DNA of 64,000 bases from Paracoccaceae bacterium (lineage in GTDB: Bacteria > Pseudomonadota > Alphaproteobacteria > Rhodobacterales > Rhodobacteraceae). The translations under genes and the position numbers were made by a program. Under the pieces are notes generated by a model that was given only the letters and a program-made list of their open reading frames with translations, was not told the origin of the DNA and searched no databases. Position 1 is the first letter of the stretch, and the number at the start of each line of letters is the position of its first letter. This document shows, piece by piece, positions 10,362-20,160 of this stretch. The DNA is taken from contig JAOADN010000004.1 of the NCBI GenBank assembly GCA_026417295.1, positions 1 through 64,000 on the forward strand. The letters run 5' to 3'.

Positions 10362-11218
10362 CGCCCTCTGCCCAACGCAAGGGCCGCCTGGTAGACCTGC
10401 CGCCGCGGCAGGTGCAGCTCGGCCGCGACGCGCGCCGCCGCCTCGCTGACGGGCATCGATTCAAGCGCGGCCCGCAGCGCGGCTTCGACGTCCGGGACGG
10501 CCCGGTCCTCCTTCCAGCCGACCAGCACGACGAATTCCCCCCTGGCTTCGCGTTCCGCCCAAAGCGCCGCGAGTTCCCCCAGCGATCCGCGCGTGACCTC
10601 CTCGAATCGCTTCGTCAGTTCGCGGGCCACGGCCGCCGGGCGCGTGCCGCCGAAGCATGACACACAGTCGGCTAATGTTTCACGAATGCGTCCCGGCGCC
10701 TCGTAGAACACCAGCGTCGCCCTGATCCCCTTCATCTCCGCCAGCCAGTCCCGGCGCCGGCCCCGGCGGTTCGGCGGGAAGCCGGCGAAGAGGAAGCGGT
10801 CGGTCGGCAGCCCAGCGACGGCCAGCGCCGCGAGCAGGGCCGAGGCGCCGGGTGCCGCCCGGACGTCGTGGCCGGCAGCGCGCGCCTCGCGGGCCAGGTC
10901 GTAGCCGGGATCGGCGATCAGCGGCGTCCCCGCCTCGCTGGCATAGGCGACCGACCTGCCTTCGGCCAGGGCGGCCAGAAGCTTCGGGCGCACGGCGCTG
11001 CCGTTGTGATCGTGGTAGGCCACGATGCGCCGCCCGCGAAGGGGGATGCCGTGGATCTCCATCAGCCGCCGCAGGCTGCGCGTGTCCTCCGCCGCCAGGA
11101 TGTCCGCGCCCGCCAGGATGTCGATCGCGCGGAGCGTGATGTCCCGCGCCGCGCCGATGGGCGTCGCCACCAGGTAGAGACCCGGCTTCAGGGCGTCCGC
11201 CTCCGAGGGTGCAGCCAA
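10358..11218 (-). CDS. rsmI: 16S rRNA (cytidine(1402)-2'-O)-methyltransferase
   Basis: LYLVATPIGAARDITLRAIDIL, AEDTRSLRRLM, GTPLIADPGYDLAREA, FYEAPGRIRETL. Confidence 0.96.
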   Translation of the reverse strand: MAAPSEADALKPGLYLVATPIGAARDITLRAIDILAGADILAAEDTRSLRRLMEIHGIPLRGRRIVAYHDHNGSAVRPKLLAALAEGRSVAYASEAGTPLIADPGYDLAREARAAGHDVRAAPGASALLAALAVAGLPTDRFLFAGFPPNRRGRRRDWLAEMKGIRATLVFYEAPGRIRETLADCVSCFGGTRPAAVARELTKRFEEVTRGSLGELAALWAEREARGEFVVLVGWKEDRAVPDVEAALRAALESMPVSEAAARVAAELHLPRRQVYQAALALGRGR

Positions 11219-11313
11219 GGGCCTTCCTCCAGGGAATGCAAAGTTTACTTCGCGGCGGAAGCCGCTTAGGGTCCGGTCCGTTCCGGATAGCCTGCGTTCA
11301 AGGGGTCGTCATC

Positions 11314-12489
11314 ATGTTTTCCGTGCCGTTGCGTCGTCGTGCCCTGCTTTCCCGCCTGGCCGGGCTGGCCGGACTGTCCCTGCTGGCAGCCTGCGGACCC
11401 GTCGGCATGACCGGGCCGTCGCCCGCCGTCGATGCCGGCAAGCCCGTGCCGGTGGCGCTGCTGCTGCCGTCGGGCTCGGGCAATTCCGGCGACGAGGTCC
11501 TTGCGCAAAGCCTCAGGCAGGCGGCGGAACTTGCCGTGGCCGACCTGCAGGGCGTCAGGATCGACCTGCGCGTCTACAATACAGGCGCCGACCCCAGGGC
11601 CGCCGCCGCCGCCGCGACCAGGGCGGTGGACGAGGGCGCGAAGATCATCCTCGGGCCCGTCTTCGCCGATGCCGCCAACGCCGCCGGCGTGGCCGTGGCG
11701 TCCCGCGGCGTCAATGTCCTTTCCTTCTCGAACAACACCGACATTGCCGGGCGGAACGTCTTCGTCCTGGGCTCGACCTTCCAGAACACCGCAAACCGCC
11801 TGCTCGGCTACGCCGCAAGCCGCGGCAAGCGCAATGTCCTCATCGTCCACGATCAGAGCCCGGCCGGCGATCTCGGCCGGCGCGCGATCGCGGCGGCGGC
11901 GGCGCGGGCAGGGGTCGCGGTCGCGGGGACGGCCGGGTACGAATTCTCCCAGCAGGGGGTCATCAACGCGGTTCCGGGGATCGTCGCCAAGGCCCGCGCC
12001 TCGGGGGCGGACTCGGTCTTCCTGACGGCCGACTCCGCCGGGGCCCTTCCGCTTCTCACGCAGCTCCTGCCGGAATCCGGCCTGTCGCCGCAGACCACGC
12101 AGTTCATCGGCCTGACGCGCTGGGACATCCCGTCCAGCACGCTCGCCCTCCCGGGGGTCCAGGGCGGCTGGTTCGCGATCCCCGATCCGGGCCTCACAGC
12201 CCAGTTCGAGGCGCGCTACACCGCCGCCTATGGCGCCCCGCCGCATCCGATCGCCGGCCTTGCCTATGACGGGATCGCCGCGATCGGCGCGCTCGTCCGG
12301 TCGGGCAACCCCAACGCCCTCTCGGCGGCCAGCCTGACGCAGAATTCCGGCTTCGCCGGGGTGAACGGCGTCTTCAGGCTGCGGCCGGACGGCACCAACG
12401 AACGCGGCCTCGCCGTGGCAACCATCCAGAACAACCAGGTGGTCGTGCTTGACCCTGCCCCGAGAAGCTTCGGCGGCGCGGGTTTCTGA
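11314..12489 (+). CDS. Penicillin-binding protein activator / LppC-like periplasmic-binding lipoprotein
   Basis: Lipobox LLAAC; periplasmic binding fold (VPVALLLPSGSGNSGDEVLAQSLRQAAELAV), upstream of glnD. Confidence 0.85.
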   Translation: MFSVPLRRRALLSRLAGLAGLSLLAACGPVGMTGPSPAVDAGKPVPVALLLPSGSGNSGDEVLAQSLRQAAELAVADLQGVRIDLRVYNTGADPRAAAAAATRAVDEGAKIILGPVFADAANAAGVAVASRGVNVLSFSNNTDIAGRNVFVLGSTFQNTANRLLGYAASRGKRNVLIVHDQSPAGDLGRRAIAAAAARAGVAVAGTAGYEFSQQGVINAVPGIVAKARASGADSVFLTADSAGALPLLTQLLPESGLSPQTTQFIGLTRWDIPSSTLALPGVQGGWFAIPDPGLTAQFEARYTAAYGAPPHPIAGLAYDGIAAIGALVRSGNPNALSAASLTQNSGFAGVNGVFRLRPDGTNERGLAVATIQNNQVVVLDPAPRSFGGAGF

Positions 12490-15226
12490 CCCGCCCGGAC
12501 CGCCGGACAACGCCGACCGGCGCGGGCAGCTCTGGGCGGACCTGCGCGCCGCCGCAGCAGCGGGCCAGGACGACAGGGTGCGGCGCGGTGCCGTCGTCCG
12601 GGTGCTGTCGGAGCATCGCAAGGCGGGTGCCGAGGCCATCGCCGCCGGGCTGGCCGACCATCCGCGCAATGCCCGGTCCACGATCGGGGCCTATGCCGCG
12701 CTCACGGACGACATCGTGATGGCGGCCTTCCGCGCCGCCACCGAGATCTTCCATCCGCTTCCCGCCCCGACCGCCGGCGAACAGCTCTCCGTCCTTGCCG
12801 TCGGCGGCTATGGCCGCGCCGAGATGGCGCCCTTCTCGGACATCGACCTCCTCTTCCTGACACCCTGGAAAATCACGCCCTGGGCCGAAAGCGTGATCGA
12901 GACCATGCTCTACATCCTGTGGGACATGCGGCTGAAGGTCGGCCATGCCAGCCGGACGGTGAAGGACTGCCTGCGCCTCGGGCGCGAGGACATCACGATC
13001 CGCACGGCGCTTCTGGAACACCGCTGGATCACCGGCGACAACCGGCTGGCGGCCGAGCTCGGACACCGCCTGCGGCAGGACCTCTTCAGGACCACCGGTC
13101 CCGCCTTCATCGAGGCGAAGCTGGCCGAGCGGGCGGCGCGCCACCAGCGTCAGGGTGGCCAGCGCTATGTCCTCGAACCCAACGTGAAAGAGGGCAAGGG
13201 CGGGCTGCGCGACCTGCAGACGCTCTACTGGATCGGCAAGTATCTCTACCCCGTCGAGAGGACGGAGCAGCTCGTCGGCCACGGCGTCCTCACGGCGGCC
13301 GAGCTCGACACCTTCCAGCGGGCCGAGGATTTCCTCTGGGCGGTCCGCTGCCACCTGCACCTGATCGCCGGTCGGGCCATGGACCAGCTCACCTTCGACA
13401 TGCAGGTCGAGGTGGCCGCGCGCATGGGCTATCGCGATGCCGGCGGGCGTCGGGCGGTCGAGCACTTCATGCAGGACTACTTCCGCCACGCGACCCGCGT
13501 CGGCGAACTGACACGCGTGTTCCTGACCGCACTCGAGGCGCGCCATGTCAAGGCCTCGCCCGGTCTGATCGGAAGGCTCCGTCGCGTCCGTCGCGTCCGC
13601 CCGGGCTACCGCGTCGACAAGGGGCGCCTCAACGTCGCCGATCCCGCGGCCTTCCTGTCCGATCCGCTGAACCTTCTCGGCATCTTCGGGGAAGGGCTGC
13701 GCACCGGCCTCCTGATCCATCCGGATGCCATGCGCCTCGTCGCGTCGAACCTCGACCTGATCGACGACGCCATGCGCGAAAGCCCCGAGGCGAACCGCCT
13801 CTTCCTCGACCTGCTCCTCCAGCACGGCAATCCCGAACGGGCGCTGCGCCGGATGAACGAGCTCGGCGTGCTCGCCGCCTTCATCCCGGATTTCGAACCG
13901 GTCGTGGCGATGATGCAGTTCAACGTCTACCACCACTACACGGTGGACGAGCACATCATCCAGTGCGTCTCGCAGCTTGCCCAGATCGAGCGGGGCGAGC
14001 TTGTCACCGATCTGCCCGTCGTCAGCCGCATCCTGGCCGAAGGCGTGAACCGGCGCGTCCTCTATGTCGCGCTCCTCCTGCACGACATCGGCAAGGGCCG
14101 CCCCGAGGACCACTCGGTCTACGGCGCCCAGGTCGCCCGCCGCCTCGCGCCGCGCCTCGGCCTCGACGAGGAGGAAAGCGAGACCGTCGAATGGCTCGTC
14201 CGCTACCACCTGCTCATGTCCGACATGGCGCAGAAGCGCGACATCGGCGACCCGCGCACGGTGCGCGACTTCGCCAAGGCGGTGAAGACCCGGCGCCGGC
14301 TCGACCTGCTGACCGTCCTGACGGTCTGCGACATCCGCGGGGTCGGACCCGGCACATGGAACAACTGGAAGGCGATGCTGCTGCGCCGCCTCTACACCCT
14401 GACCGCCGAGGCACTGGAAGGCGGCCTCGAACAGGTCAACCGCGAGAACCGTGTGGACGAGGCACGCCGCGCCCTGCGCGCCGCCCTTCCCGACTGGGAT
14501 CCCCGCGACCTGCGCCACGAGACCCAGCGCCACTACGATCCCTACTGGCAGGGCCTCTCGACCGAGACCCACGCCGTCTTCGCCCGCCTCCTCAAGGGCA
14601 TCCCCGACGACACGATCCGCGTCGACGTCAAGCAGGACGCGGCGCATGATGCCACGCGCGCCTGCTTCGCCCTGACGGACCATCCGGGCATCTTCTCGCG
14701 CCTCGCCGGGGCGCTGGCGCTTGTCGGCGCGAATGTCGTTGACGCGCGCACCTACACCTCCAAGGACGGCTACGCGACGGCGGTCTTCTGGGTGCAGGAT
14801 GCCGACGGCCACCCCTACGAGGAAAGCCGCCTGCCGCGCCTGCGGACGATGATCGAGAAGACCCTGAAGGGCGAGATCGTCGCACGTGACGCCTTCCGCG
14901 ACCGGGACCGGATCAGGAAGCGCGAACGCGAGTTCCGCTTTCCGACCTCCATCACCTTCGACAACGAGGGCTCGGAGATCTACACGATCATCGAGGTCGA
15001 CACGCGCGACCGCCCGGCGCTGCTCTACGACCTGACGCGGACCCTCGCGGCCAACAACATCTACATTGCCTCGGCGGTGATCGCGACCTATGGGGCGCAA
15101 GTGGTCGACACCTTCTACGTCAAGGACATGTTCGGGCTGAAGCTCCATACCCAGGCCAAGCGCGACGCGCTGGAACGCAAGCTGCGCCAGGCCATCGCCG
15201 AAGGGGCCGAAAGGGCGCAGGGCTGA
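12449..15226 (+). CDS. glnD: [Protein-PII] uridylyltransferase / uridylyl-removing enzyme
   Basis: AVGGYGRAEMAPFSDIDLLFL NTase motif, HD domain LLHDIGKGRPEDHS, two ACT domains near C terminus. Confidence 0.97.
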   Translation: MTLPREASAARVSDPPGPPDNADRRGQLWADLRAAAAAGQDDRVRRGAVVRVLSEHRKAGAEAIAAGLADHPRNARSTIGAYAALTDDIVMAAFRAATEIFHPLPAPTAGEQLSVLAVGGYGRAEMAPFSDIDLLFLTPWKITPWAESVIETMLYILWDMRLKVGHASRTVKDCLRLGREDITIRTALLEHRWITGDNRLAAELGHRLRQDLFRTTGPAFIEAKLAERAARHQRQGGQRYVLEPNVKEGKGGLRDLQTLYWIGKYLYPVERTEQLVGHGVLTAAELDTFQRAEDFLWAVRCHLHLIAGRAMDQLTFDMQVEVAARMGYRDAGGRRAVEHFMQDYFRHATRVGELTRVFLTALEARHVKASPGLIGRLRRVRRVRPGYRVDKGRLNVADPAAFLSDPLNLLGIFGEGLRTGLLIHPDAMRLVASNLDLIDDAMRESPEANRLFLDLLLQHGNPERALRRMNELGVLAAFIPDFEPVVAMMQFNVYHHYTVDEHIIQCVSQLAQIERGELVTDLPVVSRILAEGVNRRVLYVALLLHDIGKGRPEDHSVYGAQVARRLAPRLGLDEEESETVEWLVRYHLLMSDMAQKRDIGDPRTVRDFAKAVKTRRRLDLLTVLTVCDIRGVGPGTWNNWKAMLLRRLYTLTAEALEGGLEQVNRENRVDEARRALRAALPDWDPRDLRHETQRHYDPYWQGLSTETHAVFARLLKGIPDDTIRVDVKQDAAHDATRACFALTDHPGIFSRLAGALALVGANVVDARTYTSKDGYATAVFWVQDADGHPYEESRLPRLRTMIEKTLKGEIVARDAFRDRDRIRKREREFRFPTSITFDNEGSEIYTIIEVDTRDRPALLYDLTRTLAANNIYIASAVIATYGAQVVDTFYVKDMFGLKLHTQAKRDALERKLRQAIAEGAERAQG

Positions 15227-16764
15227 TGCAGCCGATCCGCCTCGTCCGGGGGTTCGTCACCGTCGGCTTCTGGACGCTGGTCAGCCGGATCGCCGGATTC
15301 GTGCGCGACGTGATGATGGCGGCCTATCTCGGCACCGGTCCGGTAGCCGAGGCCTTCCTCGTCGCCTTCTCGCTGCCCAACATGTTCCGCCGCTTCTTCG
15401 GCGAGGGGGCATTCAACACCGCCTTCGTGCCCCTCTTCTCGAAGAAGCTCGAGGGCGGCGAGGATGCCAAGGGCTTCGCCGAGGATGCCATGGCAGGCCT
15501 CAGCTTCCTCGTCATCTGCGTGTCCGTCGTGGCGATCGCCTTCATGCCCTGGCTCGTCCTGCTCCAGGCGGCGGGCTTTGCCGGCGACGAACGGCTCGGC
15601 CTTGCCACGACCTTCGGGCGCATCACCTTTCCCTATATCTGGCTCATCTCGCTCACGGCGCTGTTCTCCGGCCTGCTCAACGCCGGTGGCCGCTTCGTCG
15701 CCGCGGCGGCTGCGCCCGTGCTTCTCAACGTCATCTTCATCGCGGCGATGCTCTGGGCCGACCGTGCCGGGTGGGACATGGGCCTGACGATGGCCTGGGC
15801 AACGCCGGTCACCGGGGCGGCGCAACTTGCGCTCGTCTGGTGGGCGGCGGCCCGCATGGGCTTTCCGCTGCGGCTGCGGCGCCCGCGCATGACGCCGGAC
15901 CTGCGCCGCCTGCTTCTCATCGCGGTGCCGGCGGTGATGGCCGGGGGTGTCGTCCAGATCAACCTCCTCGTGGGCCGGCAGGTGGGGTCCTTCTTCGACG
16001 GCGCCATCGCCTGGCTCAGCTATGCCGACCGTCTCTACCAGCTGCCGCTGGGCGTTGTCGGCATCGCGATAGGCATCGTCCTTCTCCCCGACCTGTCGCG
16101 GCGGCTGAAGGCCGGGGACGAGGGCGGGTCCCGCCACGCGCTGTCGCGGGCGATGGAATTCGCCCTCTTCCTGACGATGCCCGCCGCCGCCGCCCTGGTC
16201 GTCATCGCCGTCCCGCTCATATCGGTGCTCTTCGAGCGCGGCGAATTCCTGCCGTCCGACACCGCGCCGACGGCGCTCGCGCTGGCCGTCTATGGCCTGG
16301 GGCTGCCCGCCTTCGTCATGCAGAAGGTGCTCCAGCCCCTCTACTTCGCGCGTGAGGACACGCGCACCCCCTTCCGCTTCGCCCTGTGGTCGATGCTGGT
16401 CAACGCACTCCTGGCGGTCGGTCTGGCCTTCTGGCTTGGCTTCATCGCTGCGGCGATCGGGACCACGCTGTCGGGCTGGATCATGACGGCGCAGCTCTGG
16501 TGGGGGGCGCGCGGCATGGGTCCGGCGGCTCGGATGGACGACCGTTTCCGGCACAGGCTGCCGCGCATCGCGATGGCGACGGCCGTGATGGCGGCGGTGC
16601 TGGCCGGCCTGTCCTGGCTGCTCGCGCCTGCCCTGGGTGCTGCCGGGCACCGCTACTGGGCGCTGCTGGCGCTCGTCGCGGGCGGGATGGCCAGCTATGG
16701 CGGTGCCGCCCTCGCCCTCGGGGCGCTGACGCGGGCCGACCTGAAGGGCGGGCTCGGGCGGTAG
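15226..16764 (+). CDS. murJ: Murein biosynthesis integral membrane protein MurJ
   Basis: GFWTLVSRIAGFVRDVMMAAYLGTGPVAEAFLVAFSLPNMFRRFFGEGAFNTAFVPLFS; many TM segments. Confidence 0.96.
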   Translation: MQPIRLVRGFVTVGFWTLVSRIAGFVRDVMMAAYLGTGPVAEAFLVAFSLPNMFRRFFGEGAFNTAFVPLFSKKLEGGEDAKGFAEDAMAGLSFLVICVSVVAIAFMPWLVLLQAAGFAGDERLGLATTFGRITFPYIWLISLTALFSGLLNAGGRFVAAAAAPVLLNVIFIAAMLWADRAGWDMGLTMAWATPVTGAAQLALVWWAAARMGFPLRLRRPRMTPDLRRLLLIAVPAVMAGGVVQINLLVGRQVGSFFDGAIAWLSYADRLYQLPLGVVGIAIGIVLLPDLSRRLKAGDEGGSRHALSRAMEFALFLTMPAAAALVVIAVPLISVLFERGEFLPSDTAPTALALAVYGLGLPAFVMQKVLQPLYFAREDTRTPFRFALWSMLVNALLAVGLAFWLGFIAAAIGTTLSGWIMTAQLWWGARGMGPAARMDDRFRHRLPRIAMATAVMAAVLAGLSWLLAPALGAAGHRYWALLALVAGGMASYGGAALALGALTRADLKGGLGR

Positions 16765-16767
16765 GGG

Positions 16768-16842
16768 ACGGGCCTTGCAAGGCCCGTTGCCCATGCCGCC
16801 TGCCGGCGGCATGGGCGATGCGGTTTGCAAACCGCATCGCCC
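16768..16842. terminator. Array of three consecutive hairpins between convergent genes
   Basis: ACGGGCCTTGCAAGGCCCGT (16768-16787), GCCCATGCCGCC-TGCC-GGCGGCATGGGC (16789-16816), GGGCGATGCGGTTTGCAAACCGCATCGCCC (16813-16842). Confidence 0.7.
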
Positions 16843-16867
16843 CGCCCCTCCCGCGGTGCGGCGCGGC

Positions 16868-17554
16868 CTATCTCTGCCTGATCCGCTGCAGCAGATGCGC
16901 CGGTCCGCCGGGTCCGACAAGGAACGACAGGCCGAACCCTGCCGCGAAACCCGTGACATCGGCCGTCCAGTGGGGATTGGCCCCGAAGAAGATGGCGAAG
17001 ACCAGCTGGATCAGCATCAGCGTGCCGATCAGCGTGAAGGCGCGGTAGCGGTTGGCGTTCTGGGCCGCGAGCCGCGCCCACAGGATGAAGGTCAGCGCGC
17101 CGATCAGCCCGTAGACCCCCGGATAGGCCCCGTAGAGGGCATAGCGGATGCCGGGGATCAGCGAATAGGCCAGCCCGCCCGCGACGGTCGCGCCGAAGAA
17201 CACGGCCAGCACGGCCCAGGCCCTGAAGACCTCGCCCACCATCTTCCCGATCGCCGCAAGGAAGACGATCGTGAACATCGCATGGACGAAGCCTCCGTGC
17301 ACGACCGGATAGGTCAGGAAGCGCTGCAGGTAGTCGCGCGGCCATTCGTTCGCCGCGATCATCCGGTCCAGCATCTCCGGCGACAGGGCGAAACGCTGCA
17401 GCGCGTCGTTGCGCCAGCCGATGCCTGCCGGCCCGCCGACGAGGCCCGCATCGGCGAGCGACAGCACGATCTCCATCGCCGCGACGGGCAGGATCAGGAT
17501 CCAGACGACGAGGGGCAGGGGGTTCAAGGGCGACGCGTGGTGACTGTCCTGCAT
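16868..17554 (-). CDS. Rhomboid family membrane protein, catalytic residues apparently absent
   Basis: VVHGGFVHAMFTIVFLAAIGKMVGE and GAYPGVYGLIGALTF resemble rhomboid TM2/TM4, but Ser and His positions not conserved. Confidence 0.8.
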   Translation of the reverse strand: MQDSHHASPLNPLPLVVWILILPVAAMEIVLSLADAGLVGGPAGIGWRNDALQRFALSPEMLDRMIAANEWPRDYLQRFLTYPVVHGGFVHAMFTIVFLAAIGKMVGEVFRAWAVLAVFFGATVAGGLAYSLIPGIRYALYGAYPGVYGLIGALTFILWARLAAQNANRYRAFTLIGTLMLIQLVFAIFFGANPHWTADVTGFAAGFGLSFLVGPGGPAHLLQRIRQR

Positions 17555-17631
17555 CCCTGGCTCTCGCGCATTGACGGCTGTCGGGGCCAGCGATAAGCGG
17601 TCGCGGCGCCGATATCCAGTCCGAGGCCCCC

Positions 17632-18654
17632 ATGACCGCCCCGAAGTTCACCCCCCGCATCTTTTCGGGCATCCAGCCCTCGGGCGGTCTGACGCTGGGC
17701 AACTATCTCGGCGCGCTGAAGCGCTTCGTCGAGAAACAGGACGAGGGGATCGAGACCATCTACTGCCTCGTCGACCTCCATGCGATCACCGTCTGGCAGG
17801 ACCCTGTCCGCCTCAGGGAACAGACGCGCGAGGCGGCGGCGGCCTTCATGGCGGCCGGGATCGACCCCGCGCGATCGATCCTGTTCAACCAGTCGCAGGT
17901 ATCGGCCCATGCCGAACTCGGCTGGATCTTCAACTGCGTCGCACGCATGGGCTGGATGAGCCGCATGACCCAGTGGAAGGACAAGGCCGGCAGGAACGCC
18001 GAGGCCGCCTCGCTCGGGCTCTTCGCCTATCCCTCGCTCATGGCGGCCGACATCCTTGTCTACCATGCCACGATGGTGCCGGTGGGCGAGGACCAGAAGC
18101 AGCACCTCGAGCTCTGCCGCGACATCGCGATCAAGTTCAACCACGATTACGGGGTGGACTTCTTTCCGGTCATCGAGCCGGTCATCGAGGGCCCCGCGAC
18201 CCGGGTGATGAGCCTGCGCGACGGGACGCGCAAGATGTCGAAGTCCGATCCCTCGGACCAGAGCCGGATCAACCTGACCGACGATGCCGACACGATCGCG
18301 CAGAAGATCCGCAAGGCCAGGACCGATCCCGAGCCGCTGCCTGACTCTCTCGAGGGCCTCGCCGGACGACCCGAGGCGCGCAACCTCGTCAACATCTACG
18401 CCGCCCTCGCAGGCTCGACCCCCGAGGCCGTCGTGGCGGAATTCGCCGGCAGGGGGTTCGGCACCTTCAAGCCGGCCCTGGCCGACCTCGCCGTCTCGCG
18501 CCTCGCGCCCATCTCGCGGGAGATGAAGCGCCTGATGGCCGATCCGGCCGGGATCGACCGCATCCTCGGGGACGGGGCCGCGCGGGCCGAGGCGATCGCC
18601 CGGCCCATCCTCGAGCGCACCCTCGACATCGTCGGCATGATCCGCTCGCGCTGA
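17632..18654 (+). CDS. trpS: Tryptophan-tRNA ligase
   Basis: [22 protein letters not shown] (class I signature), [18 protein letters not shown]. Confidence 0.97.
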   Translation: MTAPKFTPRIFSGIQPSGGLTLGNYLGALKRFVEKQDEGIETIYCLVDLHAITVWQDPVRLREQTREAAAAFMAAGIDPARSILFNQSQVSAHAELGWIFNCVARMGWMSRMTQWKDKAGRNAEAASLGLFAYPSLMAADILVYHATMVPVGEDQKQHLELCRDIAIKFNHDYGVDFFPVIEPVIEGPATRVMSLRDGTRKMSKSDPSDQSRINLTDDADTIAQKIRKARTDPEPLPDSLEGLAGRPEARNLVNIYAALAGSTPEAVVAEFAGRGFGTFKPALADLAVSRLAPISREMKRLMADPAGIDRILGDGAARAEAIARPILERTLDIVGMIRSR

Positions 18655-18712
18655 GGACAGGCCCGACGGGCCGCCCTCCGGTGGCGCCCCCGCGGCCTGC
18701 CGCCCCCGGCCT

Positions 18713-18744
18713 CGGCCCCGATTTCGGCCCCGATTTCGGCCCCG
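18713..18744. repeat. Short tandem repeat CGGCCCCGATTT (2 full copies + partial)
   Basis: cggccccgattt cggccccgattt cggccccg read directly. Confidence 0.8.
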
Positions 18745-18793
18745 GCGCGCGCCATGCAAGGCGCCCCCTGTCGCGGCAGGCTCCGGCGGCTTC

Positions 18794-18836
18794 TGTGCGA
18801 TTGCGCACAAGTGCGGCGCTCTGCCTTGCAATTGCA
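18794..18836. promoter_or_regulatory. Candidate operators upstream of VOC gene
   Basis: TGTGCG-ATTG-CGCACA (18794-18809) and perfect palindrome TGCAATTGCA (18827-18836). Confidence 0.35.
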
Positions 18837-18886
18837 GCGGTGACGCACGGGCTGTATCTCTCTCCCGTACTCCCGAGGAGGCGAGA

Positions 18887-19393
18887 ATGACCACGACTTC
18901 AAGCACGCCCGCCTATACCGCCCCCGCAGCGGCGCGGATCGGCCACGTCCATCTCAAGGTCGCCGATCTCGACCGGGCGATCGCCTTCTACCACGGCATC
19001 CTCGGCTTCGCCGTCATGCAGCGCTACGGCACGCAGGCCGCCTTCCTTTCGGCCGGCGGCTACCATCACCACATCGGGCTCAACACATGGGAATCGAAGG
19101 GCGGAACCCCGCCCGCACCCGGACATACCGGCCTCTATCACACCGCCTTCCTCTACCCGTCGCGCAAGGATCTCGCGCAGGTCCTCAAGCGCCTGGTCGA
19201 GGCCGGCTGGCCGCTCGAGGGGGCCTCGGACCACGGTGTCAGCGAGGCGATCTACCTGCGTGATCCCGACGGCAACGGGGTCGAGCTCTACCGCGACAGG
19301 GACGAGGCGGACTGGCCGCGCCGGCCCGATGGAGAGCTCGCCATGGTGACCGAGCGTCTCGACCTGCGCGCCCTTCTGGCCGAAGCCGACTGA
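18887..19393 (+). CDS. VOC family protein (CatE-like ring-cleavage dioxygenase/glyoxalase fold)
   Basis: IGHVHLKVADLDRAIAFYHGILGF, GLYHTAFLYPSRKDLA, YLRDPDGNGVELYRDR. Confidence 0.9.
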   Translation: MTTTSSTPAYTAPAAARIGHVHLKVADLDRAIAFYHGILGFAVMQRYGTQAAFLSAGGYHHHIGLNTWESKGGTPPAPGHTGLYHTAFLYPSRKDLAQVLKRLVEAGWPLEGASDHGVSEAIYLRDPDGNGVELYRDRDEADWPRRPDGELAMVTERLDLRALLAEAD

Positions 19394-19506
19394 TCGCGCA
19401 TCTCGCGCATCCCGGATCCTGCCCCCCGCGCCGGACGCCGGCGGCGGCGTCCGGCCGGCCGGCGCCCTGCGGCCGCGCGGTCGCACGGTTGCGGCGGGTT
19501 CCCGCC

Positions 19507-20160
19507 TCAGGCCACGGCGGCGGAATGCGCCGCGATCGCCTCGCCGATGTCGGCAAAGAAGCGGGCCGATCCCCCGCCCACGACAAGGCCCGAGGTGCAG
19601 AACTCGCGCAGCGCCGGCATGGCGTGCGAGACCATCAGCAGCCCCGCACCCGCCAGCCGCCCGCGGAAGGCGGCAAGCGACTTCTGCCGGAAGGCGGCGT
19701 CGCCGACCGCCGTGATCTCGTCCACGAGGTACCAGTCGAAGGCGATGCCCGTCGACATGGCGAAGGCGAGGCGCGCGCGCATCCCCGTGGAATAGGTGCG
19801 CAACGGCATGTCGAGGAAGCTGCCGAGTTCGGCGAACTCCGCGACATGGGCCTCGAACTCCGCCGTCGGCACGCCGTAGATCCGCGCGACGAAGCGCGCG
19901 GTCTGCCGCCCCGTCATGTCCGGTGCCGATCCGCCGGCGAATCCCATGGGCCACGACACCATGCCCGCCGCCACGACCCGTCCGGCGGTCGGGCGCAGCG
20001 TGCCTGCCGCCAGGGCGAGCAGCGTCGATTTCCCCGCCCCGTTCGCCCCGAGGACGCCGACGCGCGATCCCGCCGGAAGGGTCAGCGACAGGTCCCGGAA
20101 CAGCACGCGCCGCCCGTGCCGGGCCGGAAAGGCCATGGCGACATGCTCGAACCGGATCAT
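19507..20160 (-). CDS. ABC transporter ATP-binding protein, polysaccharide export (KpsT-like)
   Basis: GVLGANGAGKSTLLALAAG, YSTGMRARLAFAMSTGIAFDWYLVDE. Confidence 0.88.
   Translation of the reverse strand: MIRFEHVAMAFPARHGRRVLFRDLSLTLPAGSRVGVLGANGAGKSTLLALAAGTLRPTAGRVVAAGMVSWPMGFAGGSAPDMTGRQTARFVARIYGVPTAEFEAHVAEFAELGSFLDMPLRTYSTGMRARLAFAMSTGIAFDWYLVDEITAVGDAAFRQKSLAAFRGRLAGAGLLMVSHAMPALREFCTSGLVVGGGSARFFADIGEAIAAHSAAVA

Noticed and set aside
12374-15148. 924-aa minus-strand ORF antisense to glnD
   Set aside because: Shadow ORF; glnD on the plus strand has clear motifs.
15115-16959. 614-aa minus-strand ORF antisense to murJ
   Set aside because: Shadow of murJ; low-complexity Arg/Gly/His composition.
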